From: Buxus sempervirens
Lineage: Eukaryota; Streptophyta; Magnoliopsida; Buxales; Buxaceae
Reading direction: 5' to 3'
Assembly: GCA_947561395.2 (NCBI GenBank)
Contig: OX387182.1
Span: 32,171,949-32,235,948 of the forward strand
DNA length: 64,000 bases
A model generated the notes under the pieces. It was not told the origin of the DNA. It made no database searches and saw nothing but the letters and a program-made list of their open reading frames with translations. Made by a program: the position numbers and the translations under genes. Below, piece by piece: positions 12,257-24,526 of this stretch (positions are counted from its first letter, which is position 1; the number at the start of each line of letters is the position of its first letter).

Positions 12257-15098
12257 CTACACAGGTCCACCCCTACGGCCACGGCCACGTCCTCTGCCTC
12301 GACCACGGCCTGAAGATCGTCGGGGCTCAAAAACATGTCGCATGATGTTACGGGCTATACTACGGGTCATCCTGCTCAAAACAGACTGAATATCATGCCA
12401 CATATATAAAGGCACAAGGCCAGCAGTGGGATGATCAAGAGGAACGTACCCCGAAGTATCTACATATCCTATAGACTCGGTATCAGAATCCATATAGACA
12501 AGCTCAGAATCGGCAGCAGCAGGATCAGCAAGAACGGACGTCCCAGGAACATCAGTCTCTACCTCAGGCTCCACAGGATCAACAGAAGCCTCCTCTATCA
12601 CCACGGCCTCCACAGTAGGCTCCACCACAGCGGCATCCCTGGCCAACTCCATATCCATATCTGCAGACGCATCAGGAGCGGTCTCAGGTGCTGGAGCAAA
12701 ATCTAGCACATCCACAATAGCAGGTGCAACCTCAGCCTCAACCTTAGGCTCTGCTGCAGGTGCCTCTACCGATCTGGGAAAAGTCACAAACTCCACCCGT
12801 GCCACAGAGAATACCTCCCCATGAAGATGCATAGGCACAGATGAAGCAGGTGAAGAAGGGTCGGCTGTGTCATCCTGAAAATAAGAAAGGAATTTTAATC
12901 AGAACAGGATAAACAGCTATAAAAGCAGGAATGGAAAGAGGTGAAAGAATTAACCTGGGTATGAGAGGGACCCGCCTGGTCCTGTGCACCAAAAGGGCCC
13001 GCCTGGCCCTGTGCCCTGGCAAGTTGTCCTCGGAGATCGGAAATAGTAATATAGAGGGCGTCCCGCTCGGCAATAGCAGCATCTCGCTGGCGCTCTATAT
13101 CAGCGTACCGAGACTGGATCTCTGCCAACTGAGCCTCCTGAAATAGAAGAGAAGGTGTCAGAAAATGCCAAGTTCAAATAAAGTATAAGAATGGAAGATG
13201 AAAAGGGAGAAGGCATACCGTCATATCATAGGCCCTAATCACTACCCCTCCAATCTCCGTGACTTCGCTACAGACAGGCATAGGTGGCATGAGACACCCA
13301 ACTAAAGCTCGCCTGAACCAGGCATCATAGTCACCCTCCCTTAATAATGTCTCTGCCTTAATCCAATCTAGGAATTGGGTAGGATCAACAGGCATAGGAG
13401 GAAAGGAGGGGGTAGTATCTGGAGGAATGGCAGGAATCCTAGGCTCTCCAACATACTAATAAAAGAAGCACTCGCCGCAATACCAGATGCTGCCCATCTG
13501 ACCGATGAAGAACTGGTAGCGGTGACGTCTCTGGTCAGGGGCAAAAGCATCATCCCTAGCCGCATGCAGGGCTAGCACCTTGTGAATGTCCTCCATCCTG
13601 GGGACGAACAGCTAGAAAATAGAAGGAGATATTAGACATGTGATCCAAAAGAAAAAAAAAGAAAGAGGAGGAATTAAAGCAGCTTACCTCAGACCGATAT
13701 AGCCTGTCCAGGTGGGCCCGGGCAGACCTAGGACGACTCTTTTCAAAGTCGTGCTCCACATGACACCATCTACGAGCCATGGGATATGTCTCCTCTGGCA
13801 TCGTAGAGGTAAGGCGAAAATAGGGGATATAAACCCTAGCAAAGAACTGCAAAAAGAAGAAAAAGGGTCAAGAAGAATAGAAAAGGAGAAAAGAGAAAGA
13901 AAGAGAAAGAAAAAGAAGAGAAATAGATATTTCACCTGCAGGAAGGGCCAGAAGAATCTGCACCCAACTCCAGCTCCTCTGGAAGTAGAGAGGCCGCTAA
14001 CTGATCGGCGCAGGCCGGCCAGAATGGTACCAAAAATGAACGGGCCCCATGCATACCTCCTCACTCGATGAAGATCTCCTAATAAGCTCAAAAAATGAGG
14101 ACTGACAAAAGTCGTGTCCTCTGGGAAGAAGCAGGAGCCCATCATGTACAGAAAAATGAAGCAGAATGCGAATGGAAAAGCTGGATCACCAGCGGCAAGC
14201 TGGCCAAGCTACCTCCCCCGGAAGGTCTCTCTCAACCAAGTCAGAGACAATCTCGCTCTCCCTCTATCCCATGCCTCCGGAGGCAACACAATATAGCCAA
14301 GATAAGAGGCAATCTCCTCGACATCCGGCATCACCATCTCGGGAATAATATCACCGATCATCCTAATCCCAGTGATAAGTGTAAAGTCAGACGGCCGGAT
14401 CCCAATCTCAACATCTGGAAAATGGAAGCTCAATGTCTCGGGGAAGAACCTCTCAAGCAACGTTGCAATAAGGGCTCGATCTAGACGCACATCCGGAATG
14501 GTGATGAAGAGGCCAAAGCTTTACAAGCCTAGCTCCCGGCGATAGGCTGAACTGCAATCTCCAATGAATCTAATAAAGCTGGCCCAGCTCCCTCTATAAT
14601 GAGACATGGGATACTCCAAAGGGATATCTGCCCTAATACACGCTGAGGGATGAGTCCACAAGCCATGCAAAAGATCAGTATCCCTAATCTAGGCAGCCAC
14701 CTCCTCAGGGACCTCAACCCTGGTCCTGGCCTCATCTCTGCCACAGCCTCCTCTGCGGCCTCCCCTACGGCCCTCATCATGGCCTCCATCTCTGCCTCCA
14801 CTGCAGCGCCCTCTACGGCTCCTATCTCGGCCTGAAGCCTCAACTGTAGGCTAAAGAAACAATTGGAGAGAAGAAAGAATCAGGGTGATGCATTTTGTGA
14901 AGGAATTTGAAAAACAGAAGGATTAGAGTATACCTCTGGGGTCGCCTCATGCGAATCCCCAGAAGGAAGATCTGGGATATCAGAATCAGAATCCCTTTCG
15001 GCCCTCGAAGACGAGGCCACATCCGCATGATCCCACCGAACCCTGGAGGAAGAGGGCTCATCTGCAGGATCCCTAGAGGTTGATCGAACACGAGCCAT
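12257..15098 (-). pseudogene. Antisense plant-mobile-domain gene A1 of Z1
   Basis: Second antisense gene, upstream of A2 on the same strand. In coding order: an acidic serine-rich start (MARVRSTSRDPADEPSSS, 15098); a PMD-like segment with ALIATLLERFFPETLSFHF (near 14480) and DFTLITGI; the PMD hallmark LLGDLHRVRRYAWGPFIF (near 14080); a segment with WCHVEHDFEKS (near 13760); a coiled coil (13128-12990); a Pro/Ala/Glu-rich acidic linker; and an Arg-Gly-rich tail ending RRGGPV at 12257. Several GT..AG-bordered gaps with pyrimidine tracts suggest introns, a known feature of these antisense genes. Fossil; I see no clear single open frame. Confidence 0.75.
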
Positions 15099-16398
15099 CT
15101 ACGGTACAAATCAGGGAGATGGTTAATTATTCTTGTTAAAGAGTTTTAATTGCTTGATTTTCATGTTAATTAAGTTTAATTGCTTGCAGGAAGAAGAAAA
15201 ACGGAGAATGGAAGGAAATACTGCAGAAACCTTCGACCACTCAGGGGTCAACTGAAGGAGTTCATTTTTATTATTGGCTTTATATTCTAAAAACAAAAAA
15301 CAAAAGAAAAAAGAAAAAAAAGAAAAAGAAAAAAAGAAGAAGAGAAAAGAAGTGTGCTAAGGATTTGATTTTAATGTTGAAATTTTATGTTTCACCTGAT
15401 TGTCTAAAGTTGTTTGGTTTCAGGGCAATTAAGGCAGTTGGTTCATGCCAAAACAATGGGATAGAATGTTCTCACAAAAAGGGTGTGCTAGATTGGGAGT
15501 TTGTACTCATTCAACAACTAAGCAAGTTCAAGCCTCAACAATATGCAAGGAAATAAGGCATCTGCAAAATATGGACTAAAAGCAGGAATTCAACCAGGAC
15601 AAAAATCAAAGACAAGAATTCCCATTTCTCAGAAGAAGGTCGCACATCAGTCATGGTCCAAACATGGAAGTTAAGATACAGAAGCATCAGCATATGCAGT
15701 ATATTTTCAAAATCAAAATGATGCAACAGTGAACACACTCAACAATTTGGAGACTTATTCAAAGCATCATGTATTCAGAGTCAAAGAATCATTCAGTGTT
15801 GAACAATGCAACAAAAGCAAAAGTTTGAGAATTTGTTCAAGATCAAAATTGACAGCTCAGGAATAAGTATTGGCCAAACAGAAAAACCAGATTCAGGACA
15901 AAGAAAACAAGTCAAGCAAAATTTCATTTCTGGTTGCATGGATACAAGCATGTGAAATGGGGAATTATCTTCGATCAAGAGCAAATTCATGCAGAAGACA
16001 AATTCGTGCATTAAACAAGATAGTTAAGTCATAAGGAATGCTGTGTATAAAAATTTCTGAGACTCGGCCACTTACTTGTGTCAGTAGAAATTGGAAAATT
16101 TGAAAACAAAGATCACACCTTGCTTCACCCGAGCTTCCACAGAAGAAATTCAAAGATGATTTATGTGTCGTACAGAATCCTGAGTGGAGAAGGAGGATGG
16201 CTGCAATGTCACTAGGGAAGTCCAACAAAAGGTGAAGGTCGCCAGAAATAGGAAAGCTCACCGGAGAATGTGAGAGTCGCCGGAGAATGTGAGAATCGCC
16301 GGAGAAGACGAAGTCGCCGCCGGAAGTTGTGTGTCACCGGAAGACAGGTGCGAGTTGTCGGAGATTGGAAGAAGAAGAGGGAGGACCGGAGAAGAGAA
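15099..16398 (-). other. Upstream region and leader of antisense gene A1
   Basis: No coding frame. On the minus strand the stretch about 16398-16200 is CT-rich with repeated CTCCGGCGA-type words, like a plant 5' leader. The rest (15110-16100) is A/T-rich and intron-like, with an A/G tract at 15290-15350. Confidence 0.5.
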
Positions 16399-16580
16399 TA
16401 CGGGCGTATAGGATTTAGGGCAGAAATGTGAGCAGAAAGGAAATGAGTTCACGGCCGCGGTTAAGAAGGAAGCCAAAATTCGTAAAAGTAATACCATCAG
16501 AGGCGCCCGTAAAGGTAATACGGTCAACTTCGCCCGTAGAAAATTTACGGGCAACATTTGTCCACAGTATAAATACGGGC
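16399..16580. repeat. Z palindrome array upstream of antisense gene A1
   Basis: TACGGGC-type left arms at 16399, 16492, 16519, 16546 and 16574, with GCCCGTA-type right arms at 16505 and 16532. Spacing is 27-28 bp, the grid of the LTR array with two spacers one base short. It lies upstream of A1 relative to that gene's minus-strand direction. Confidence 0.88.
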
Positions 16581-16913
16581 AAAGCAGAAAATTGCATTTT
16601 TTATTATTTTCTCCACACTTCTCAGGAGATTAATGTTTATATTAGTTGTAAGTTGCAAGGATTGCAATCTTACCCACTTTTGTTTAAAAATTTTGTCTCA
16701 AATCTCACTTCATAGCCACGAGTGCTCAGTGAGAGGAGAGAGGAGGATTTGCCCCTTAAGCTTAAGGACTTTTAGCAAATCTTCCGCAATGAATTCTTTT
16801 TCCCAAAATCATCCATTTAATCCTTGCAAAATGCAATTAGTTAGACAAAGATCTCAAAAAGTGCAATTGGTGGGTCTTTTTGCTCTCTGCTTGTAATTGG
16901 TTCCAATTACCAG

Positions 16914-16928
16914 TAAAGAGGGGGCAGT
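16914..16928 (+). promoter_or_regulatory. Polypurine tract of Z1
   Basis: AAAGAGGGGGCAG directly before the 3' LTR; an almost identical tract precedes the Z2 3' LTR (59102-59115). This is the plus-strand primer site of the family. Confidence 0.85.
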
Positions 16929-18735
16929 TGTAAACACCCCAAATTGCACTACAAAATGAGAAAATAATGAAAACATATAATTGGAATTGAAAACAGGCCA
17001 AAAATGCATGAAAATCAATAATTCGAGCCTTGACCATATTGTACCTACGGGCTGAGCGCGCTCGGATTTTGTATACGGGCATGCAGCGCTCGTAATACAT
17101 ATACGGACACCACTGGACCGTAAATCATTTACGGGCACATTAGATTTGTGCGAGTTTTATTCTTTCTCGATTTCTGAGCCTTATCTTTAGTCCAATATCC
17201 CTTTAAATGAGCAAATTATATCTTTTATTCGTTCGGATTATCTTTGTTGGCCATGGATGGGCATTATCCTTGTGTTTAACTCAATCTGAAACTCTATCTT
17301 GCAAAACCTTGGACCAACCATACCCCTGAGTTTGCCTATAAATAGAGGGCCTTTCCTCAAACAAAAGGCAACGAAAATTTGAATTCCAAGGAGCTCCAAG
17401 AGAATAGAGGAATCCCTGCTGCTTTGCCTGCTTAATCCAGGTAAGTCCCTTTTCCCCTTTATTTTCTTTCTTCAATTCTAGAAGTAATAGGATCTTCTCC
17501 ATTACTGTAGAATAAGGCCATCTTTTATCTTGTATTCCCAAACTTGTCTCTAAGTACCTCAAGAGTCTCTCTAGCCGTAAAACGTGAAGAGAGAACTAGG
17601 GGAAAGGGGAACAGGTGGATCCCTATAATAGAACCCCATAATTTGTTTTTCTCCTTTTTTATAGAATAAGGCCTTTGATTGTGTTTGTATCACCAAACCT
17701 ATCTCTAAATACCTCAAGAGTCTCTCTAGCCGTAAAACGTGAAGAGAGAGCTAGGGGAAAAGAGAACAGGTGGATCCGTAGGGTAGGCCCCCATGTGCTC
17801 TAATCTGTGAGATGTAGCTGTTTTGGATATAATGTTCATATTTTAATGATCTTTTGATTGAATCTGAATGAATCATATGAATCCATGACGTTTATAGTAT
17901 GAGATCCCCACTTTTTTCTATAATTTGGATTTTTCACATCTCTGCACCTACAGCACTGTTTTCGTGATTTTTGTGATATTAGGCTAGGATCCTAGATCTA
18001 TCATGATCAGTATGGTAGATCTGGATCCAGAAGCCTGGAAATAACCTCTAGGGTTTCATGATATGGTTTTTGAATCGTTTTTCATATTTGAGAGAAGACC
18101 CTACGGTCTAAGTTCTCCCCTTTTGATGTTCTTCATCAACGTGGGTATTTTTGGTTTTGATTTTTTGATTTAGTGTGAAATTTGGGCTCTACATATATCC
18201 TGGACTATTCAAGTTCAATTTTTAAATATTTTATAAAAATCATATTTTTCTAGATTTCTAAAATTTAACTTGAAACCAAATTTTTGAAGATTTCACTTTA
18301 GATTGGTTTTATTTGATTTTATCTCAATTTTGTTTTGATCATGAAACCATAGGAATGGTATGATCATATTTGAAAGTTTTGGATCAATCAGGCTATTCGT
18401 ATGAAAAAACCATACAGTTTTGTCTTTTTTGTGATTTTTCCTGATTTTTATAGCAAGCTTTTTCCTTTATTTTAACATGAACAATGCCTGGCAACCACCT
18501 TGTGTGGATGAATAGGGGTGCCTAACACCTTCCCCTATTCATAACCTAATCCCCTTACCCATCTCTGGTTGTTTTTTTAATAGGGTTATTTTTACCCTAA
18601 ATTTGCCTTTTTTTGCTTATTTGATATTTTTGGTGTCCATTCACACCTAAACAGAATGGTGGCGACTCTTTGTTTTAACCAATCCCGTGTGATGATTGGG
18701 GAAGTCATTGGATTGACTTTTTCCCATGTCTCACA
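16929..18735 (+). repeat. 3' LTR of Z1
   Basis: 1807 bp, TGTAAACACCCC..TCTCACA. Parts: U3 palindrome array 17046-17155, TATA box TATAAATA 17336-17343, splice-donor consensus CCAG|GTAAGT at 17440|17441, and PBS-like GGTGGCGACTCT near the end. It is flanked on the right by reversed Y3 sequence. Confidence 0.95.
17046..17155. repeat. U3 palindrome array of the Z1 3' LTR
   Basis: Left arms at 17046, 17074, 17102 and 17130, exactly 28 bp apart. The first three units are arm 7, spacer 7, arm 7, linker 7. The fourth has an 11-bp spacer, seen more clearly at window positions 1-24 of the 5' LTR. Confidence 0.94.
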
Positions 18736-20366
18736 ATTTCGAGGGGTAACATGAAATGTGTTAGGATTAAATTCGATTTGAGTTGAAACATCTATTGAAG
18801 GTGGTAGAAGTGTAGAACAACTGTTGTGGAGGCTTGAATTTAGGACAGTCATATCTAGATTGAGTTAACAATGAGTGAAAACCTTACCGAGGAAACAAGG
18901 GAGCATCCGCTAGGGCTGCTGCCTACTACTCCTACTCAGCGACAGCTCAACGCATAGAAAATTTGGGTCCACTGACCTGGCGCCAAGGGGCTCGAGGTCA
19001 GCGCACCCACCAATTCTCCAGGTGATGTGTGGCTGACCAATTTGAGCTCGTTTCTTGTTCTCTAATGCTTAATCCCATTAGCTAGAAGTTAGACTAAGTT
19101 GTTAGAAGCATTTTTAATTGCTCAAAACCTACGGAGATCATTGGGTAAATTATTGGTAGGTTTATGAGTTCCCAAAGGTAAAGTTTGAAGAACTGTTGGT
19201 AGTTTAAATTGCTGTTCTTGATACCAGGAGTTAGTGACTTAGTTTTATCTATGTTTTACAATTGTTTTCCAGTTTGTGAACTTGTCTAACCTGAGTTTAG
19301 CGGATTGCAAAGTATTGAGTCGGATTTATGAATATTGTCTTTGTGTAATTAAAAGGATTTTTCTACCGGTTGGATTTGTGTTTTTGGGTTAGAATATCTA
19401 CTGAAGTTCCATGAGTTACTATTCTGTTCCAGAGTGACCTGTGATGAGTTTATATTGGGTTATACATGATGGCGACAACGGTTGATTTGTTGTGTTGTCA
19501 GTGGTGAGTTTATGCATTTGATATTCTATTTTCTGTTTAGCTACGCCTGGATCCTTGTCTAAGCTTAGTAATGTGATGGTATTGTTTATTGGTGTAATTG
19601 CATAGCCTTGTGTGTTGCCACAACCAGTGTAGAGCAGCCAGAAACCCTAAGTAGGCCTAGTTGTCAATGCCAATTCCCGGAGTAGGTCGGCATTGGATGA
19701 CGAAACCCTGAGTAGGCCATCATTTCAGAGTTCCGAAACCCTGAGTAGGCCGGAACTGTGTACATAGAGATGTGGATGTCTCCTTGGCATGTCAATTAAC
19801 CGATTAAAGCAATAGGCATGACATTGACCATTCTTTGATTTATTGGGGTTGTTATTTGTCTTTTATTGGAAACTATTATTGGAGTTTTGGATTACTACTT
19901 TGGAATTATCTCTATTGACTGAATTGTACTGGTTATTCATCGTGGCATATTTATAACTGACGATAACTATTTCTGCATTCATATGCTACACGCTGAGATA
20001 TTCGTATCTCATCTCATTTGTTTTTGTTTTATTTCCAGATACTCGTGGTGAGGCGCCTACTGGGGTAGATCCGACTGACACTTATAGGGAGGAGGATTAT
20101 TACTACATTCCATAGACCAGTAGGTTTTTTCTGGATTGGAAATTTTGACTTGTTGTTATGGAAATGTAATAAACTGGATTGACAGTGGTTCGATTTGACT
20201 ATAACCAAACACTTTCTTTGGGCTTCCTAGTTAATTATTGTTTGTGCACTCTGATATGGTAGATCTTAAGTGATTATCCAGTGATCAGATGAGTCGGGGG
20301 CCCATGCCTAACACTCCGTGAGATGTGTTATATCTTTATTGAACAACACGGATCCGGGGCATTATA
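18736..20366 (-). mobile_element. Partial LTR Y3, reversed
   Basis: Ends with CGGATCCGGGGC.., the reverse complement of the Y family start (TGTAACGCCCCGGATCCG). It carries the Y hairpin array (19636-19757). Its left part is cut off where Z1 begins, so Z1 probably inserted into this Y copy. No coding frame. Confidence 0.85.
19636..19757 (-). repeat. Y3 hairpin array
   Basis: Four units of the Y loop (minus strand GCCTACTCAGGGTTT or close) flanked by unit-specific inverted arms. The third unit's arms are AATGCC/GGCATT (19666-19671, 19689-19694). Copies Y1 and Y2 have AATGCAG/CTGCATT there, a compensated change. Confidence 0.85.
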
Positions 20367-20576
20367 GACTGGCCTGTAAATCCTTCATCCGGGCTCCGAT
20401 TCCAGCAAACTCAGTTGCGTTGGAACCATGTCAGGATTCTCTATCCATTGAGATAAAGCAAGGTAGCCAATTATCACTTGATCAAAAAGTCCACTTTTTG
20501 CCCCCTCAAGGTTTGACTTTTCAGCTAGGGTTTGCATTTCCGGCACTTCCAGGGGTGCAAAAATGAGGTGCTTACA
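20367..20576 (-). mobile_element. X2, end fragment of a reversed X LTR
   Basis: Shows the X start region in reverse: the conserved block around GCAAACTCAGTTGCGTTGGA and the end AATGAGGTGCTTACA. It is interrupted on its left by Y3. It sits inside the forward LTR X3. Confidence 0.85.
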
Positions 20577-20628
20577 GGCAAATCTAAACAAGATAACTTA
20601 AAATCACTTGGCAACCTTCATGGGGGCT

Positions 20629-20678
20629 GATAAGTCATGAAAATACCACATTTTAGCACATTAATTTCATGACTTATC
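20629..20678. repeat. Terminal 14-bp inverted repeat of W
   Basis: GATAAGTCATGAAA (20629-20642) and its exact reverse complement (20665-20678), separated by 22 bp, at the very start of the LTR. Confidence 0.95.
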
Positions 20679-20886
20679 TGGTTTTATCTCATATTTAATT
20701 CCCAATTTTACTTAGAAATTGCCAAATCCTTTCATCTTTGCATTTTATTTTCATTATTTAAATGTTGCCTAATTTGTTGATGTAGAGACACTCTTGGTGG
20801 TTATAGAAGTTATGGTTCAGACGGCGTCACAATCGGAGTCAAATTGCAGAAATTATGATCAATGTTAGATAGCCGTTTGAAGTACT

Positions 20887-21245
20887 GTTCGAACGTTCAG
20901 TGAAAAACCCAGTTGCAAACAAACCCGAGAGTTACGTTCGAGAAGACAGGACCTACCGTTCGACCGTTCAGTGCATACAGTCAAACCCAAGAGTTGCATT
21001 CGCCAATGAGAGACTTGCCGTTTGAACGTTCAAGGTCTGCAGAGAAACCCGAGAGTATTGTTCGATAGTGCGGGAAGCGGCGTTCAAACGTTAGCGTATT
21101 TTAACCTAACGTGAGATACATTGTTCAAACGTTGGTATTGATAGAGCCAAGCGTGAGGCAGTCGTTCTAACGAGAAGAGGAGAAGTTAGTTTTAGTATGG
21201 AACGTGAGAGCCGTGTTCGATGAATGTTCGAACGTTCAATACGGA
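20887..21245. repeat. W U3 array of GTTCGAACGTTCA-type palindromes
   Basis: Motif starts at 20887, 20958, 21020 and 21082 give a roughly 62-71-bp tandem repeat that also contains an AAACCCGAGAGT word. Further copies lie near 21123 and 21226. One copy contains the perfect palindrome TTGAACGTTCAA (21022-21033). The array lies upstream of the W TATA box. Confidence 0.85.
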
Positions 21246-23307
21246 AATTCTGTTTTAAAATTCCGATCTTTTCAGATTTGTTTCCTTTTTCTTGGGGATC
21301 TTCTTCTAACTTTTAGGAGGATCTTGAAGGGTTTCTAATTGAAGAGAGGAGGTCGTTTTTGGACTTCTAATTCGTGGTTAAACAAGAAAAGAAACTTCTC
21401 TTTTCCTAGGGGAGTTTCTTGTTATAAAGGAAGTTGCTATTTCTCCTCAAGGATTCTTTGGCAAGTTGATGGGATTTCTATAAAAGGTTGCTGGATGCTT
21501 GGAACGTGAGAAGGAAGCTAGGACGTGGGAGAAATCAGAGCTTGGATATTCATTAGTTTATTTCTTCCCTTTTCTTTTATTTCTCTAGTTATACTCTGTT
21601 TTTTATGGTTGTTCTTAGTTCAATCATGAACTAATTTTTATTACTAAGGCTTTGATGTAATCTAGATGTGATGTTTTAACTCTGAATATTATTACTATTG
21701 AATTTATGATTCATCCTTCGAGTATTTTATTATTGTGCTTAACCCAATTAAGTGCTTGATCACCATTTAATTGTATTTGGTAGTTGTGTTGAGACCGAGA
21801 GGAGATGTACAACCTAAGTTCCTTGTGATAAAATATCATATTCTACATGTTGATAGAGGTATTGGCATGGTTTATGTAGCTCTATGTATTTATACATGAA
21901 AATCCATAGAACTTAATGTGCCTACTTGCTTTTAAATTCACATAGAGATATCGTGGGTTATCGTGGGGAGGTAAGTTCGTTGGTGCTCGAGAGAGACCAT
22001 TGGATAAGTTAGGGATTTTCGCTTTCAAATTGGGTTATAATATTCAAAGGCATGTGTATTTAAGAGTTAATCCGGATTGGCTATGATGAAATCAAATGCC
22101 TTAGTATCTTAAATCTCTTGTTGAATCTTATTTCTTTATTTTTTTAGTTATTAATTTTAATTGCTAGTTAATCATTCATCTCACTTTTTCGATTGTCTAA
22201 ATAAAATTTAGGATAGAAATTTTAGTAATTAGTAACTAAATTTCCCTATGGGTTCTGTGCGCACCAGTTTCCGGGTCGCACTGGGAAAAAAATGGGAATT
22301 TGGAGTCGCCACTGCCTGATGGGGTGCAGGCGGACACCTGGGTGCCTAAGTTAGTCTATTAAGGCTTGGTCTGCGGCTTGAGATTCTAAGTAGGTTCTCG
22401 GTTGCGGTCTGGGGAAGTCCGTAGACACCCCAGTCCGCCTCGTCGAATGACGGGTCCGTAGTTTTTCCTGGTTTGAGTCAACTTTTGGTCTCTCACTCAC
22501 CCGATTCCTAATCCAGCATGCCATTTGGTTAAGTCTTACAGGACCACCGAAGTGGTGTGGGTCCCTTTACTTGATTTTATCTTTTCTTTATTTAGGGTGA
22601 TCTGAGTCTGATTGGGCAGGCCCCGTTGGAAGGCCTGCGGATCCCTTGGTGGGCTTGGTTAACCCCACGTGTTCCCTTGGTGGGCCTTAGTCTAAACCTG
22701 AGAGGCCCTTTGGGCTTGGTTCAAGTGAATTGATCTTATTTGATGGTTCAAGTTTGAGATTAATTTTAATTCCATGCAAAAGTTGGTTTGGATTGACTTG
22801 CGGGCCCATTGGGTGGGCCATACAATGGTGACCAGGTGATTTTAATTTATCTTGATTTATTTGCGCCAAAGTGGGCTAGGAATGGGCTTGGGGCCCATTA
22901 CCTAGATTTGGGCTTGAAAGCCCAAGGCAATAGTGGATTAGGGCTTTGGACCCTATCATTTGGTTTTGTGGGCTTCCCTTGAAGGGAGATGGGCCCGATA
23001 GGCCCAAGCCCGAGTCACGGCCAAACCAGACCTAGACTAGCAAGCATGCTTCAATTTGGGCTTTGGTGGGCCTCACATGGCCTGGCCCACTGGATTGATT
23101 TAATCTGATTATTTAAGACGATACAAGTTTGTAGGGCTTGGTAGGCCCCGTTGGAAGGCCCACTGTGTATCAAATTGGATCGGGTTGGTCCATGGCCCAT
23201 CTTGGGTCTCCGATTGATCCGGAAACCCTATTGGTTCGTCCGGTTCGATTGGAAGAGTAAGAAAATTGCACAAAACCAAGCAAAATGAGAAAAAATGAAT
23301 TTCGGCA

Positions 23308-23414
23308 GTGTAGCCGGCCTGAGATGCCCGCTACACATAGAGACCAGTGTATCCGGCATTCTTCGCCGGTTACGAACAGGTCTCTGTTGATCCGACCTGA
23401 GTTGCCGGATCAAC
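23308..23414 (-). repeat. X4 palindrome cluster 2
   Basis: Three 29-bp palindromes centred at 23322, 23361 and 23400, exactly 39 bp apart. Arms are of GTGTAGCCGGC, GTGTATCCGGC and GTTGATCCGAC type with 7-bp spacers. Confidence 0.92.
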
Positions 23415-24295
23415 ACACAGAAGCTATTTTTTTGGATTTTGACAATGGGGTTGGGTTTCTAGGCTTCATGGGGTGCTCCGGGATTGCGGCAGGGACCTAA
23501 GTGTCCCTGTTTGGGTCTTCATCTCTCACATATGAATGAATTAAACATGCAAATGCAGCTCTACTAATCCAATCTAGCATGCATCTCAGCCATTATAAAC
23601 ACATGCATTTTTACGGGGTTTTGCACATGAAATAAAGTGTGTGTGTGAGCATGTGTTAGAAAGGAAAGAGAAGGGGGTTTACGTGGGGGATACAAAAGAT
23701 TAGACGAGAGGAACATGCTCCTCTATCAAATAAGAGGATAATCATGGCCAAACGGAAATTCCAGCAGCTCAAATGACTTGATAGGGTGTTGAAAACCTCT
23801 CACCCTCTCCGGTGGAACCACACCCATGAATCCTCTAACCTTGGAGAACTCATGGGATACCAATGGAAAGGAAATACATGGAGATTATGCAAGAAAATAA
23901 CACAACAGAAAGGAGAGAGCATACTTTTTCTAAAAATCATGCTAGAGGCTCATTTTCATATATATGGTGTAAATGGTTATGGGGAACAATACCTTGGGGC
24001 TTTGAAGCCTTTGTGTGGTGTAGAGATTCCTCTTTGAAGCTCAACAGTGGCTGGAACCTCTCCTTGTGCCACCAAGAACAGCAAGTCCTCCTTTGGGTTT
24101 GAGTGGAAATGAAGAGGAAGAAGTGAGGAGAGAGTGGGAGAGTCTTAAGGTTGTGCTTGAGGGTTTAGGGAGCCAAAGGGAGGTAAGGTGAGGGGTTTTC
24201 GGAGTGGACACAGAGGGGGAAGAAAGGTGGAAACAGCAAAAATGAAGCCAACCCTTGAAATGGGGCTGCTGTTGCCTTTTTATACAAAACTTAAT

Positions 24296-24526
24296 GTATC
24301 CGGCATTTAATGTCGGATACACTACACTTCCTTTGTATCCGGCATATTATGTCGGATACACTGCACCTCCTTTGTATCCGGCATATTATATCAGATACAA
24401 ACACAATCATTTCGAAAATTAAATGCCGCCGCGAATTTGTCGGGGAATCGGCGCGAATCTTTGTATCCAACATTTGATGTCGGATATGAAGAGGAGCAAG
24501 TGTATCCGGCATATTTGGTCGGATAA
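24296..24526 (-). repeat. X4 palindrome cluster 1 (3+2 units)
   Basis: 25-bp units start at 24296, 24335, 24374, then 24463 and 24502: 39 bp within each subgroup, as in X1. Arms are GTATCCGGC/GTCGGATAC-like with some decay. A minus-strand TATA-like GTATAAAAAG lies just left, near 24275. Confidence 0.93.

Larger units (their letters stand above)
1..18735 (+). mobile_element. Tat/Ogre-type Ty3 LTR retrotransposon, copy Z1 (left end outside window)
   Basis: Two direct LTRs (1-1605 partial, 16929-18735) flank pol-type reverse transcriptase, RNase H, a second archaeal-type RNase H and integrase, followed by a long 3' region with antisense genes. Tandem RNase H domains plus antisense ORFs after integrase are known traits of the Tat/Ogre group. 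No gag-pro part is seen. The copy is broken, with several breaks in pol, and it hosts the solo LTR X1. The two LTRs differ noticeably (roughly one base in ten by eye in places), so it looks older than Z2. The right flank is reversed Y sequence; a target duplication cannot be checked because the left end is off-window. Confidence 0.93.

Noticed and set aside
15365-15556. Small plus-strand gene in the Z1 3' region
   Set aside because: Lies in the intron-like, A/T-rich region upstream of antisense gene A1; no motif or conservation seen.
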